The translations under genes were made by a program, and so were the position numbers. A DNA stretch of 64,000 nucleotides from Hydra vulgaris (lineage: Eukaryota; Cnidaria; Hydrozoa; Anthoathecata; Hydridae): the NCBI RefSeq assembly GCF_038396675.1, contig NC_088934.1, positions 39,607,001-39,671,000 on the forward strand, read 5' to 3'. The notes beneath the pieces were generated by a model that saw nothing but the letters and a program-made list of their open reading frames with translations, was not told the DNA's origin and searched no databases. Below are positions 1 through 10,731 of this stretch, piece after piece; the stretch's first letter is position 1, and every line of letters starts with the position of its first letter.

Positions 1-1835
1 TTATCATTTGAAAAATTTGTGGGGTACTTATGAGAAATTTTAGTAAAGTAAGAGTGAAATATATTAGGCGACAGACCATGTTTAGATTTAAACATGAACA
101 ACATAACTTGATATATATTAAGTTTATAAACATTGAGTGCATTAAGTTCCATTAAGAAAGGCTCTCCATGAGCAGTTCTCTTAACGCCAAAAATAATTTT
201 GCATGCAATTTTTTGTTTACTATAAATTTTTTTAAGCTTTCCATAGTTGCTACTTCCCCATGCAATATTGCAATAGGATAGATAACTATGGATAAATGAA
301 AAATATATAATTTTTAAAGACTTGATATTAAGAAATGGTTTAACTCTATATAGAACAGAAATATTTTTAGAAATTTTATTTTCAATAGATTTAATATGAG
401 ATTTCCATGATATATTTTCATCTAATATTATTCCCAGGAAGTTTACATTTGATTTTCTTTTAAAAACTGAATTATTCATAAAGAGATTGGGTGATTTTAG
501 AGGGAGGTGATCACTCTTACTAGGTTTATGAAACAACAAAAATTTAGTTTTCAGTACATTTAATGAAAGTTTATTACAAATAATCCAATCATTAACTTTT
601 ATTAGTTCTTCATTAAATATTTTAAAAAGATCTTTTATATTTTTATTTGAGTAAAAAAGATTAGAGTCGTCAGCAAACAAAATAAGATTTAAAGCCTTTG
701 AAGCTAAATATAAATCGTTAATGTACAACAAGAATAATAGTGGTCCTAGGATGTATCCCTGGGGAACACCACAAGTTATAACTTTGTTTCCTGTTTCATT
801 TTCTTTATACACTATGTATTGTTTCCTGTTTGACAGGTAATTTTTAAACCAGAGTAGGTTATTGTTTAATACTCCATAGAGTTCTAGTTTTTCTATAAGT
901 ATGTCATCGTTAACTGTGTTAAATGCTTTTGACAGATCAATAAAAACTCCTAGTGTATAACAATCATTATTGAACCCATCGGATATATAATTTATTAAAT
1001 CGATTACTGCTTGATCCGTTGAATGTTTTTTTTTGAATCCAAATTGTTTATTATACAGTATTTTGTTTTTGGTTAAATATTTATTAAGCCTATCATACAT
1101 AATACGTTCTAACAATTTTGAAAAGCATGGTGAGACAGAAATAGGTCTATAATTTGACATAATTGTGTTATCGCCAGTTTTAAAAATAGGTGATATTTTA
1201 GCAATTTTTAATTTCTCCGGTGCAATACCGGATTGTATTAAAAGGTTGAAAATATGAAACAAAGATGGTTCTATGATATCGAAGATTGCTTTAACTACGT
1301 TCACGCTAATTTGATCAACGCCAGCGGATTTATTATTTTTCAGACTATTGTACGCATTACGCACCTCAGTTATATTTAAACTAACTTCTTTCATAGATAT
1401 ATTGGTTGGTTTTATATAGGATTTGAAACTTGTGGTGTTTTTTGGGATTTTACTTGCTAAATTTGGGCCAACTTCAAGGAAATAGTCGTTGAGCTTTTCA
1501 ACGATGGTTTCTTTATTACTGATCATTTCCCCATCAATTATGAGTTTCTGTAGCAAATTATTGTTAGAACATCTTTTTTTACCAATTATCTGGTTAATCA
1601 CATTCCAAGTTTTTTGAGTGTTTCCTTGTGTTTTTTTTAGCATCTTAGCATAATAAATTCTTTTAGAGTGTTTCTTTGTTTTTTCAAATAAACTTTTATA
1701 ATTTTTGTAATTTATTTCATTTGTAAATGGTTTATGTTTTAGATATTTTTCATAAAGTTTTTGTTTTCTCTTAGATGATTTAAGTAAACCTTTGGTCATC
1801 CAAGGGCTTAAAAATGATTTTGAATTTATAACTAT
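1..1835 (-). pseudogene. LINE copy 1 ORF2, reverse transcriptase part (runs off the window)
   Basis: This region encodes the polymerase that copies the element's RNA at the nicked target. It is open on the minus strand from 1835 to position 1 with no in-frame stop. It lacks its own start codon because it is the frameshifted continuation of the endonuclease frame. Visible motifs are SPWMTKGLLKSS just after the junction (a linker conserved in the other copies), KNNKSAGVDQIS, NYRPISV, KQFGFKKKHST, GVFIDLSKAFN, TCGVPQGYILGPLLF (about 736-774) and the catalytic FADDSN at 660-677, followed by NKLSLN and a conserved LDENISWKSHI thumb segment. AFN replaces the usual AFD in palm motif A: an Asp-to-Asn change at a metal-binding position, which alone could inactivate the enzyme. 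The C-terminus and 3' UTR lie beyond the window. Confidence 0.88.
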
Positions 1836-2839
1836 TTTTTTAGTGGAAATGCCAAATCGTAATATTTACAAAACTGCGCCAAAAAAAGATCATACGCCTT
1901 ATTTGCCTCTTGTGATTGTAATATAAGGTCCCAATCAATTTTTTCTGATAAGAGATTTCGAAAGTGCAACAAGGAGTTTTCATTGATCTGTCGCATTTGG
2001 ATTGTAGATTTTAAAGCAGAATGATTATCAGTTATATTATTTGTAATTAAGAATATTGGGAAATGATCTGTTATGTCAGTTTTGATTATACCAGATTCTA
2101 GGAGGCAATTATGAATATTATTAGTAAATATATTATCAAGTAATGTTGATGAAGTGTTAGTTATTCTGGTTGATTTGCTTATTGTTGGAATTATATCATG
2201 TTGAATTAAGGTATTTAAAAAATATTGAACATTTACATTTGAAGAATGATTTAACAAGTTTATATTGTAGTCACCAGTTAAGTAAACGTGTTTCTTTGTT
2301 ATGTTGGTGTTGCCTAAAAAATTTTTTAAATAAGATTTAAATATTTTAAAATTCCCACCTGGTTTTCTATAAATAGAAATAATGATAATATTTTTGGTTG
2401 CTTTATTTTTTATTTCGATGCACAACGACTCAAAATCTGTATCATTAACATCGACGTCATTACGCAATATAAAGTTAATAGATTTGTGAATAAAGATACT
2501 TACACCGCCACCAACGTGGGTTTTACGAGGTTGGTGAATTGATACGTAGTTATTTAATTCATAATTACAATTTTTTTGATTGCTTTTTAACCACGTTTCC
2601 GTGAGACTAATTATTTTAAAATCGTGGTTTAGATCATGCAATAATAGTTTTAGATTATCAAAGTTTTTATTAATACTTCGAATGTTTAGATTTAAAATTG
2701 AAAAATTATTTATTTTTTTACTAAAAAATTGAGTAGATTTACGGACTGAATAGTATTCACTTACAATGTTTTTTTTATTGAAATAGTCATCAAAGCTGCT
2801 ATTTTCCTTATTAAAATTAAATAAAAAGTTGTCATCCAT
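1832..2839 (-). pseudogene. LINE copy 1 ORF2, N-terminal endonuclease part
   Basis: This 335-codon frame is the endonuclease that nicks chromosomal DNA to prime reverse transcription. It starts at ATG 2839, about 65 bp after the ORF1 stop. Motifs typical of the exonuclease-endonuclease-phosphatase fold appear in order: LNLNIRSI near residue 50 (Asn), LTETW near 79 (catalytic Glu), GGGVSIF near 110, YRKPGG near 157, LTGDYNINLLNH near 190 (GDxN) and TDHFPIF near 260 (the SDH-type motif, here with Thr). The frame ends at TAG 1834-1832, after a run of seven A. Comparison with LINE copy 2 shows that one more base in the run would continue into the open reverse transcriptase frame. The stop is therefore a single frameshift, not a natural end. 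No conserved catalytic residue looks lost. Confidence 0.9.
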
Positions 2840-2905
2840 TTTGAAAAGAAAAAATAATAAAATAATTTCGTAATCACGAAAATAAGATATTAAAAAATTA
2901 AAATA

Positions 2906-3735
2906 CTAGGATATTAAATTATTACTTTTCTTTGAAGCCCAATCGCGTATGATCAGCTTATCATACGAGATGGTTGCAAACTTTCCTGCCGCTCGTTCGA
3001 TTTTCATCTGTTCCCGTAGATTCTTCCTAATTTGCACTGTCTCAGCGCAAAAATCTTCATTTATATAGATATTTTTACCTTTAAGATTAGAGGTCTCTTT
3101 AAGAATATCGATTTTATCGTTAAAGTCCAGAAGTTTTATTATTATTGTTCTTGGTTTAACTGAGTTTTTTTGGCCAGTTCTGTGTGCCCTTTCTATTTTA
3201 ATGCCTTTTAGACCTAAATAATTTTCAAAAATTTTATTTACCTTCATTTCGCTGTCTTCCCAGCTTTCCCCATCGTTTTCTTTAACTCCGTCAATTCTCA
3301 GATTGTTCCGCCGTGATCAATCTTCTATTTCTCTTAGTTTGCCTCTAATTTTAATAAATGCTGATTCGTTACTTTGAATTGCGCTTGTTGTTATACACTT
3401 CTCTTGTGAATTAACGACAGACCTAATTTTTTCATCTAATAAGTGTTTGTGAAAATTTAGACTCACTTTAATATCTTCAACCTCTTTTTTATTGTTTTGA
3501 TCTGTTTACAATTTTCTTTAATATTTGATTCAACAATATCTAATCGCTCGTATAATATTTTTGTGCTACTACTTATAATGTTTAACACATTCTTTTCTTG
3601 TTGTTTTATCATGCTTTCAGTTTCTTTTTTAAACTTCTTAAACATTTTTTTCATCATTTCATTCATCAACTTGCAGTAGAACAAATTAAAAAAAGGGGTA
3701 ATATCACTCAGTAAAGCTTCAGAGGCATACAACAT
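2906..3735 (-). pseudogene. LINE copy 1 ORF1, coiled-coil RNA-binding protein
   Basis: ORF1 proteins of this kind trimerise through a coiled coil and package the element's RNA. The N-terminal part (3735-3463) is lysine- and glutamate-rich with heptad-like spacing, as expected of a coiled coil. The C-terminal part (3247-2906) carries IERAHRTGQ, PRTIIIKLLDFNDK and IYINEDFCAET, matching the RRM-like and C-terminal domain of L1-type ORF1 proteins (the Transposase_22 family). The two halves are separated by a one-base frameshift in an A-rich stretch near 3490 and by an in-frame TGA near 3326; between them the middle third (3460-3250) stays readable. The stop at 2906 lies 65 bp before the ORF2 start, so the element is bicistronic. 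Family assignment is confident; activity is not expected. Confidence 0.85.
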
Positions 3736-3797
3736 ACCAAAAGCAACTCTTCACAAGCGAGTGCTTAACCTAAATACACGGTAGAGGTACAAATACC

Positions 3798-5476
3798 GTG
3801 CTAAGTATAACGTTTGAATTTGTTCTTGTTTCAGTACTTATTAGTTTAGCCGATTGCGAATTTGGCAAAACGTTTGCAGATGTCATCACAGCAGCTGGGG
3901 GCTATTTGGCATCTACAAATCAAAGTCATCTGTTTCCACCAAACAGTATACTAGCACGAGAATGGTATCAAGGTTTCACAAAACGATGAAGTCATAAATA
4001 AGGCGTCAGAGTAGCAGGTAATATTTTATCTCTCAGAGCTTCTTCTTGAACCGAGGACAAAATAAAAAGTTATTTCAATACACTTCAAAAACAATTTCTT
4101 GAAGCAATATCAGCAATAATACTCTACGTGCAATTTGTGGAATTTTGACGAAATTAGATTTTCAAGCGATCAAGGTAAACAGCATATAATTTGCAAGCTC
4201 GGTGCTAAACGTACTTAAAAATTAGTTGGTAGCAACAACAAAATTAATTACACAGCTGGTAATTGCGTCAAAGCTACTGGTATCATTTTGTCACCATTTG
4301 TAGTTTACAAATCGTTATCATATTTTTAAGAGGACCACCAAACACCGAATTTACAACATCCAAGTCGGGTTGGATGGAAGAGAAACAATTTATTCAATGG
4401 TTCACTAAAGTATTCATAACGGCAATCAAATTAACTCCAGTTAATAAGTTTAATTTACTTAAATTGATTAGTTTAATCAGTCAATCAAATAATCAAATAT
4501 TTTTTTAATTACAATTATTCACATTTTAGTCTTGGACGGACACGTCACACATGTACTTACGATGTTGCACGTATTTGCATTGACAATAACATCAGGCTGA
4601 TATATTTACCGGTTCATTCGTCCCACATACTTCAGTCGTTAGGCATAGGTGTGTATTGTTACGTTAAACAAGTTTAGCACAAATTTCTTACAGAATTTTA
4701 TGCAGCTAAAAATTTCAACAACTTAACATAAGAAGATTTCATTCAACTACAAACAAAACTTTTTAGCACTGGTGACGCATATACACAAATAATTGCTGGA
4801 TTTCAAAACACTGGTTTGTTCTCACATGGTATTAGCAAAATTGATCAATCAAAATTAAAAATTGCAAAAGCATTTCAAGTACCATCTCAGCCTGCTTCAT
4901 CATTTTTATCCGAGCTTGCTTCATCATCCTCAACCAAGCTTGTTTCATCATCTTCATGCACGTCTGCTTCATGATCCTCATCCAACCCTGGTTCATCATC
5001 CTCATCCCAGCCTATATCATCATCTAAAATCAGTCAGCATCAAACTCCAACGATTCGTTAACTTCAAAATTTGACAACAACACCAGTGACTCCAGCTCAA
5101 ACGTGTCAAATGTTACTTCACAGAAAAGCTCGAAGGCAATTTGAAAAAAGTTTTAGAGCGCCACCATATTGACACACACACAAAAAATCCAAAAGAGCCA
5201 ACATTCTTAGAGTTGAAAGCCAGTGTCTAAGTACATCTGAGGTGCTCAAGAAACTAAATTAAAACGATGAGGCCAAAAAAGTCAAAGCAATTAAAGAAAT
5301 GCAAGATTGACTTCAGTGAAGCTTCAGATCAAACTCAGCGAGTGCAACATTCAAAAAAGCCAAAACAAGACAAAAACATAAAGAGGTGCAAAAAGTGTCA
5401 CAAAGTTTGGAAAGAAATATTGTCAACTCAAAACAACAGGTGGTACCTATGTGAAGCTTTTAGTTGCAAGCCTTGA
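3798..5476 (+). pseudogene. pogo/Tigger-like (DDE_1) transposase pseudogene
   Basis: This is a decayed cut-and-paste transposase of the pogo/Tigger branch of Tc1/mariner, spread over several frames. In order I see FADVITAAGGYLAS followed by HLFPPNSILAREWYQGF (3850-3985, N-terminal region), a segment with SDQGKQHIICKLGAKR (about 4165-4215), ATGIILSPFVVYK (4272-4312), then GPPNTEFTTSKSGWM and FIQWFTKVF (4330-4420), and after a gap VLDGHVTHV (about 4532) with YLPVHSSHILQSLGIGV (4600-4650), matching the LLDGH...LPPHTSHLLQPLDVGVF block that holds the second catalytic Asp. A serine-rich tail follows, then a small C-terminal Cys cluster RCKKCHKVWKE at 5385-5420, ending at TGA 5474-5476. Many stops and frameshifts make it non-functional. 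Terminal repeats were not identified. Confidence 0.75.
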
Positions 5477-5883
5477 GTTTGTTGATTGTGTTTACCAAAA
5501 AATGCAAAATTTTTGGATTTTTTTTTTTTTTAATTGTTCGAGCTCTTTTTATGAAAAAAAGCCGTGGATCTGCATTTGACCGTGAAACAATTCAAATCTA
5601 TCTAATTAATAAAAAGTTTTTTTTTTCCTATATTTGATAACAATAGTTTTTTTGTATACTTAACCTTTAATAAAATAACTTTTTTTTTTTTTTTTTTTAA
5701 ATTATTTGAGCTTCATTTTTAGTAGTTTAATCAATAGTGTTTTAATCGATTTTTATTTGAATTTTATTAGTTTACTTTTCCCTAATTAAAAGGGGACAAG
5801 TTTATTTTCTTCATTAACTGATTTTTTTTAAATTTTCAAAATATTTTTTCTCAATATTTATATATTTATAAAATGTAAAAAAA
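5477..5883. other. A/T homopolymer-rich stretch, no gene
   Basis: Long T runs (5519-5532, 5682-5698) and short A/T strings are all that is visible. It may include the unseen 3' end of the pogo-like element. No coding signal was recognised on either strand. Confidence 0.5.
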
Positions 5884-6062
5884 CTCTACAAGTGGCAAGC
5901 CGATAACTTTTCGACATCTTAATAGTGGCTAGTCATCGGTTAGCCACTTTTGGCGGTTGCCACTAATGGTCCACTAAGTAATCGATGAGCAAAACTACAG
6001 TGGTCCGCCTAAAATGCTTATATAGGTTCATTAAAATTCTTCTATAGAATGTTTGCTAGGAA
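5884..6062 (+). repeat. Truncated copy of the CCCAGCAAACA-type hairpin MITE
   Basis: This stretch matches the right two-thirds of the MITE at 27376-27684: GTGGCAAGCCGATAA, then TGGCTAGTCATCGGTTAGCC, TGCCACTAATGGTCCACT and GAGCAAAACTACAG, ending in TGTTTGCTAGGA. The left arm is missing, so the outer palindrome cannot form. The end motif corresponds to TGTTTGCTTGGA in the longer copy. Confidence 0.75.
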
Positions 6063-6179
6063 TAGTTTAAATTTTGATCCAATACCTAATTGTAAAGTCT
6101 CAAAAAACTTAGAAATACATTTAGTTAAATTATTTAGTTACCAATATTCTTTAGATATTTGTATTAAACTAAAAATTTG

Positions 6180-6264
<85 letters not shown>

Positions 6265-6266
6265 TG
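6180..6266. repeat. (AT)n microsatellite
   Basis: About 85 bp of almost pure TA dinucleotide, with ACATATGCA variants at its right edge. Confidence 0.98.
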
Positions 6267-8135
6267 CATATAAAAAAAATATATTAAAACTATTTTTAAT
6301 GTTATTATTATTACTATCGTTTTTATTAATACAGTTATTATTATGATTTTGCCTTTTTAAATGGAGCTAAAATTTTGAATTTATTTTCATAAGCATATTT
6401 CACCAAACTTGATGGTGTGATTATATGTGTTTTAAATTTTTATAAAAATTGATAAATTCAAAAAAAATTACTGTATATATTTATAATATATTATTAAATG
6501 CAGCACTTAAAACCTCTATATATTACTTTCTATTTTTCATGAAAATTTAAAGCGCTAAAAGAAGTATTATACTGTATTAAAAAGTCCTAAAAAACTCATT
6601 CTTTAACAAAGTTTTGGTAATTAAAAAAAGTGTTTAAAAAAAAAAAAATATGTTAAAAAAGGAAAAATTCAATAAATAAATAACATATACATAAAAACTC
6701 TCAAAATCCACCAGAAATCGCTTATTCACTCGCTGATCATAAATAAAATCTATTTTTAAGGGCTCTTTGTTTTTTAAATTTATCTGTTGACTTCATACGT
6801 CAAATTCTTATTTTGTCAATTTTAATTGCTAAAGCTGATGTAACAACTCCATTGCACCACTGTTATAATTTAGTATTTCTGAGAATTTTTTCATTTCAAT
6901 CGTAAGTTAACAAAAAAATATTTGCTTTGGTATATGAGACCATATAATTGAGTTTAACGCTCATTCACATTTTACGTCGTACTATGGCAAACATTAAATT
7001 AGAAGAAAATCAGCTTCAAGGTTTTTACTTTAGAGATATATATATTTTTTTTTCGTTTTGTAGTTTTTATTATAGGCAGCGCTACATTTTCATCAACTTT
7101 TCAGTCACCTTTAACAAATACATTTTCTGGTTTTCAAAATAAGTGAATGAAATAAAATAAACCGTCAATACATACAAGTTATTTACATTTTTACGAATTG
7201 TCATACCATACTAATTTTGCATAGAGCTTATGTTAGTTGATTTGGTAACTTTAGTAGGTAATGAGAGGGTAGTTTTAGTGCAATTTATATGTTTTGACCA
7301 ACATTTAAAAAAGTTGCTAACGCTTTAGCAGACTCCATACTTCTTTATGAAAATTTGTGATTTATTTCACAATAAGGATCGATTTTTCCTGCGCTGATTC
7401 TTCGGTTCCTTTTTACTATTTCACATTTTACAGCAAATTGCTAAAACTGCAACCTGCATTAAGTTTTGACAGCGTTTCTTCCACGTGCGACTACAGTTAA
7501 AACTTTTAGACATGATATTCTAAACATTGTCAACTTTTTCAGTCTTTGCTGGACAATAACTCTCTACAGAATTTTCTCCAATATTTCTCAGCAGTATTTT
7601 TTTAAGCAACCATAAAAGTTCTGTTTAATGCCTGTAAACAATTTTCGCAGTTACATTTCAAATTCATAGAAAACGAAAATGTTTTTATAGCTCTGTAACC
7701 ACAACCTACTTCTCAAAAAGCAGCAAAAATTGTAATATTATATGGCAAATTAATCTTTTTTGATCCAGTTCAGATTTTTCTGATTTGGGTGACGAACTAC
7801 ATTTTTAATGTAATTACAATGACCATATCTCAATTCTAACAAATGTGAACATTTTTTCCAACGTTATATATACTAAAGCTAATGATTGAAAGCTGTTATT
7901 GAACGCAATTTTAGCAACCAGTTCTTCAAGAATTGAAAAGTTAATAAAAAGAAAGATATTAACTTTTCCAGAAATCATTATATTCGATACGTTTTTCTTT
8001 CATTAGAACAGCTTTATAATGTTTGAGATGATAGATATTTTATTTGCAGCAACACCACTCCATTTTTGTTTTGATTTCTTAAAACATTTTGTTTAATATA
8101 ACTTCCTTTGTTTATTCATAATGATATTTAAAAAT
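6267..8135. other. Unassigned A/T-rich region
   Basis: No ORF with recognisable homology was found on either strand. The 64-codon frame at 6948-7142 is rich in Phe and Tyr and looks random. On the minus strand around 7460-7500 a short basic peptide can be read but lacks context. The right border is the target duplication of the hAT element. Confidence 0.5.
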
Positions 8136-8143
8136 ACATTCAT
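8136..8143 (+). repeat. hAT target-site duplication, left copy
   Basis: ACATTCAT immediately precedes the left terminal repeat TAACCATGAGCGAGA and is identical to 10724-10731. Eight base pairs is the hAT-standard length. Confidence 0.93.
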
Positions 8144-8356
8144 TAACCATGAGCGAGACTAGGTTTTTTCAAACCGAGACGAGACCGAGACGAGAAGTTA
8201 GTACTTCTCATGAGACCGAGAACGAGACGAGAAGAGAAATTTAATAATTTTTGAAAACAAATTTATTAAAATCCAAGAAAAAAAAAAAAATGTAAACATG
8301 GCTTTGACAAATAGACACAAATGACATTTGTCAAATGTAAACAACTTTTTCAAATG

Positions 8357-10221
8357 TTAATTCAGAACTTTTTTGCCAAACTTTTCCAACAAGACAATGT
8401 TTTCTCTGATTAAGATGATTTTTTCTACTTTTTCTGGGTGTAAGTTGTGTCTGGATGATTGGACGACATTTCCACCTGAGCTAAAAACTCTCTCTGATTT
8501 AGTTTAACTTGCTGGAATAGCTAAAATTTGTCTAGCTAATGAAGAGAGTTCTGGCAATGTATTTGAATGCAATTTCCACTAATCAAGAATCGGAAAGTCT
8601 TTTTTGGCATCAGGGAAATATTCATACTGGCACATTTCGCTCAAAATAGGATTCAGTTCAGATGTTGGTTCTTGTGTTTCAAGTCTGACGTTTAACTTGC
8701 GCTTCAGTTTTGAATTAGGGGACAAATCTGCTGAAAGAACTCTGGCAACAGGTTGGAACTCAACATTATCCTTAACCTGTGAGGCTAACCATTCTTTTGT
8801 TGTTCGAAATTTTTTGAAGAGCTTCAAGTGAAGTCCCTTTAAAGCAGGATTTAAATAGTTTGCTGCACCACTCGATAAGTTTCCAGTGTGACAAAGAGGA
8901 AATCTTTTCTCAATGCAGCTTTTCAAGTTATTTTCATACAAGACACCATAGCCATTTTTTCCATCCGTCTCAATAAATTGATCAAGTTTGTCATGGATTA
9001 AATAAAGAGAATCGGCGACAGTGTTAGTTGTTGGAATAGACTCAGCCAACCACGTTTCTGTAGCTTCTTTAAGTGGTGCCAAAATTTCTACTCCCTCGAT
9101 TGATTTCCACTGTGATGCACTGATGGTCTTTGAAAAAATATCTTCATTTGCACATAAGCTGATAATTGCACTCTTTAGATGTAGGACAGAAGCCATGCAA
9201 TCCAGTTCACTGTTCCATCTTGTGTCAACAGATTGGCGTAACTGTTTAAAATTGATTCCTTGAGCGTCTGATTCTGATTCAAGCAACTTAGCTGCAACTG
9301 TTGACTGGTGAGTTAAAGAAGCCAAATCTTTGCATGTTTGCAACGCATCATCTGTTCCAGCAGTCATTCCAAATGAGTCTCGAACTGCACATTGCAAAAT
9401 ATGATTGTTGCACAAGTATTGGTCAAGGCGCTTTGACAATTTGACTGCAAGTTTCATGTTTCTTGCCTGGTCGTTCACGCAGTACATTGGCAAATCAGCA
9501 GGCAAATTTAGTTCTTCTAAGAAAGAATCCAGCTTTCCTTCAATTAAGATACCTGTGTGTCTGCCTGGGAACTGTTGGACATGGGGTGTCCAGTGATGTA
9601 GTCTCCAATTTTCTTCAATAGCATGAAAAGTCCAAAAGATGTAGCTGTCCTAAGCTCTAGAAGTCCAAAGGTCAGAAGAAAATGCAGCACTTTTTAGATT
9701 TGGCGTAATCACCGTTATTATGCTTTTCATTCCAGCTTGAACTTCTCTTGACCGAATTGAAAGCTTTCTTGAATATTTTGTTCTGTGATGAAGGCTCAGT
9801 TAAGGGTTTGCAATGTCAAACAATTTTTTGAAACCTCTTCCTTCGACTGCTGAAAAAGATACCAGATCAATGCAAAAGTAATCCAGCATTGCAGAGTCAA
9901 ATTGTTTTTGAATGGAATTGTCTTTGTCATATTTGGACTTTGTTTCAAGCATTTCGACTATGGTTCGTTGTTTCTTCTTAGGAGGAGGAAGAAGAGAGTC
10001 GTCAGTTTTTTCAGAATACTCAACGTAATCTTGGCTGTGTTTTTTTCGAGGTGACGATGAAGTCTGCTTGTGTTTCCATCTTTTGTTTTCAAAGACTTTT
10101 TGCACGCCTTGCATTCAGCACCGTCGCTTGTTTTTTGAAAATATTTCCAGATTTTGTTTTTTCTTGGTGACATTTTTGATGGCTGAAATGAGGCAAGAAT
10201 ATTTCTTTTCAATATGAACAA
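8357..10221 (-). pseudogene. hAT transposase with BED zinc finger, broken
   Basis: The product would excise and insert the surrounding element. The N-terminus begins at or just after 10221; MSPRKNKIWKYF (from about 10173) opens a BED finger with CKACKKSL and LHRHLEK as the Cys2-His2 ligands. A frameshift near 10050-10100 shifts to the frame 10114-9800 (lysine-rich linker, then a helical domain), which continues in the same frame through two stops (9802-9800 and about 9649) into the large block 9505-8579. That block holds PMYCVNDQARNMK (catalytic region), CNNHILQC, the hAT hallmark VDTRWNSEL and the insertion domain. After a stop near 8580 the C-terminal dimerisation region follows with ELSSLARQILAIPAS, a stop, then KSERVFSSGGNVVQSSRHNL, ending at 8357. 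One frameshift and at least four nonsense codons make it a pseudogene. The closest family is ZBED-type hAT. Confidence 0.88.
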
Positions 10222-10304
10222 TATGTGTCAAGTTGAATTCCACTGGTAAACTAATGAAATTAAGTCGAAAGTGTACCATTTTATACAAAAAGTTTTTGTA
10301 TTTA

Positions 10305-10440
10305 AAATCTAATTAAAAATATTTAAAATCTAATTAAAAATATTTAAAATCTAATTAAAAATATTTAAAATCTAATTAAAAATATTTAAAATCTAATTAA
10401 AAATATTTAAAATCTAATTAAAATTTTTTAATTAGATTTT
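10305..10440. repeat. A-rich minisatellite, about 21-bp unit
   Basis: Six to seven near-identical units of AAAATCTAATTAAAAATATTT in tandem, followed by inverted AAATCTAATT copies up to about 10530 that can fold back on the array. It lies inside the hAT element, upstream of the transposase start on the minus strand. Confidence 0.92.
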
Positions 10441-10723
10441 AAAAAAAAATCTAATTAAAAAATCTAATTAAAAATCTAATTAAAAGTTTAATTTGTTTTT
10501 GTCAAAAACAAATTAAATTTTTAATTAGATTTATTGAAATCACGGAGTCAAAATATTAATTAAAAAAATAAATTTTGTAAATTATAATAATTTTTAATTT
10601 GGAAAATAATAGAATATTTAAGTCTCGTTCTTCTTCTCGCGAGAATTTTCTATTTCTCGTTTCTCACGAAAAGTCCCATTTCTCACGAGAAACGAGAACG
10701 AGACGAGATCTCGCTCATGGTTA

Positions 10724-10731
10724 ACATTCAT
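10724..10731 (+). repeat. hAT target-site duplication, right copy
   Basis: ACATTCAT directly follows the right terminal repeat and is identical to 8136-8143. Confidence 0.93.

Larger units (their letters stand above)
1..3760 (-). mobile_element. LINE copy 1: nearly full-length non-LTR retrotransposon
   Basis: This element reads on the minus strand as 5' leader, ORF1 (3735-2906), ORF2 endonuclease (2839-1832) and ORF2 reverse transcriptase (about 1835 to the window edge). The order ORF1, apurinic-type endonuclease, reverse transcriptase is that of CR1/L2/L1-type LINEs. The 3' end lies outside the window. Read codon by codon, the reverse transcriptase frame has no stop from 1835 down to position 1, so the whole copy carries only about three coding lesions: two in ORF1 and one frameshift at the A run 1835-1841. 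This is far less decay than in any other element here. Just upstream of ORF1 a short stem pairs 3777-3783 (CACGGTA) with 3794-3800 (TACCGTG). The 5' border is approximate because a pogo-like element begins near 3798. CR1/L2-like is my best family call; a related clade is possible. Confidence 0.9.
8144..10723 (-). mobile_element. Complete-ended hAT DNA transposon (2.58 kb)
   Basis: The ends are inverted copies of TAACCATGAGCGAGA (8144-8158 and 10709-10723), flanked by the perfect 8-bp duplication ACATTCAT. Subterminal zones at both ends are packed with CGAGAC/GAGACGAG motifs in both orientations (8165-8240 and 10625-10712), the usual sort of transposase-binding array of hAT elements. Between the ends lie a minus-strand BED-finger transposase pseudogene and, near the 5' side of that gene, an A-rich 21-bp tandem repeat. 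Intact ends with a decayed gene mean the copy could be moved only by a transposase made elsewhere. Confidence 0.93.

Noticed and set aside
1832..1845. Programmed frameshifting between endonuclease and reverse transcriptase in LINE copy 1
   Set aside because: LINE copy 2 reads straight through the homologous junction in one frame and has no A run there, so a plain one-base deletion (or read error) is more likely.
8604..9596. Plus-strand ORFs of 63-80 codons opposite the hAT transposase
   Set aside because: They are antisense shadows of the minus-strand transposase.
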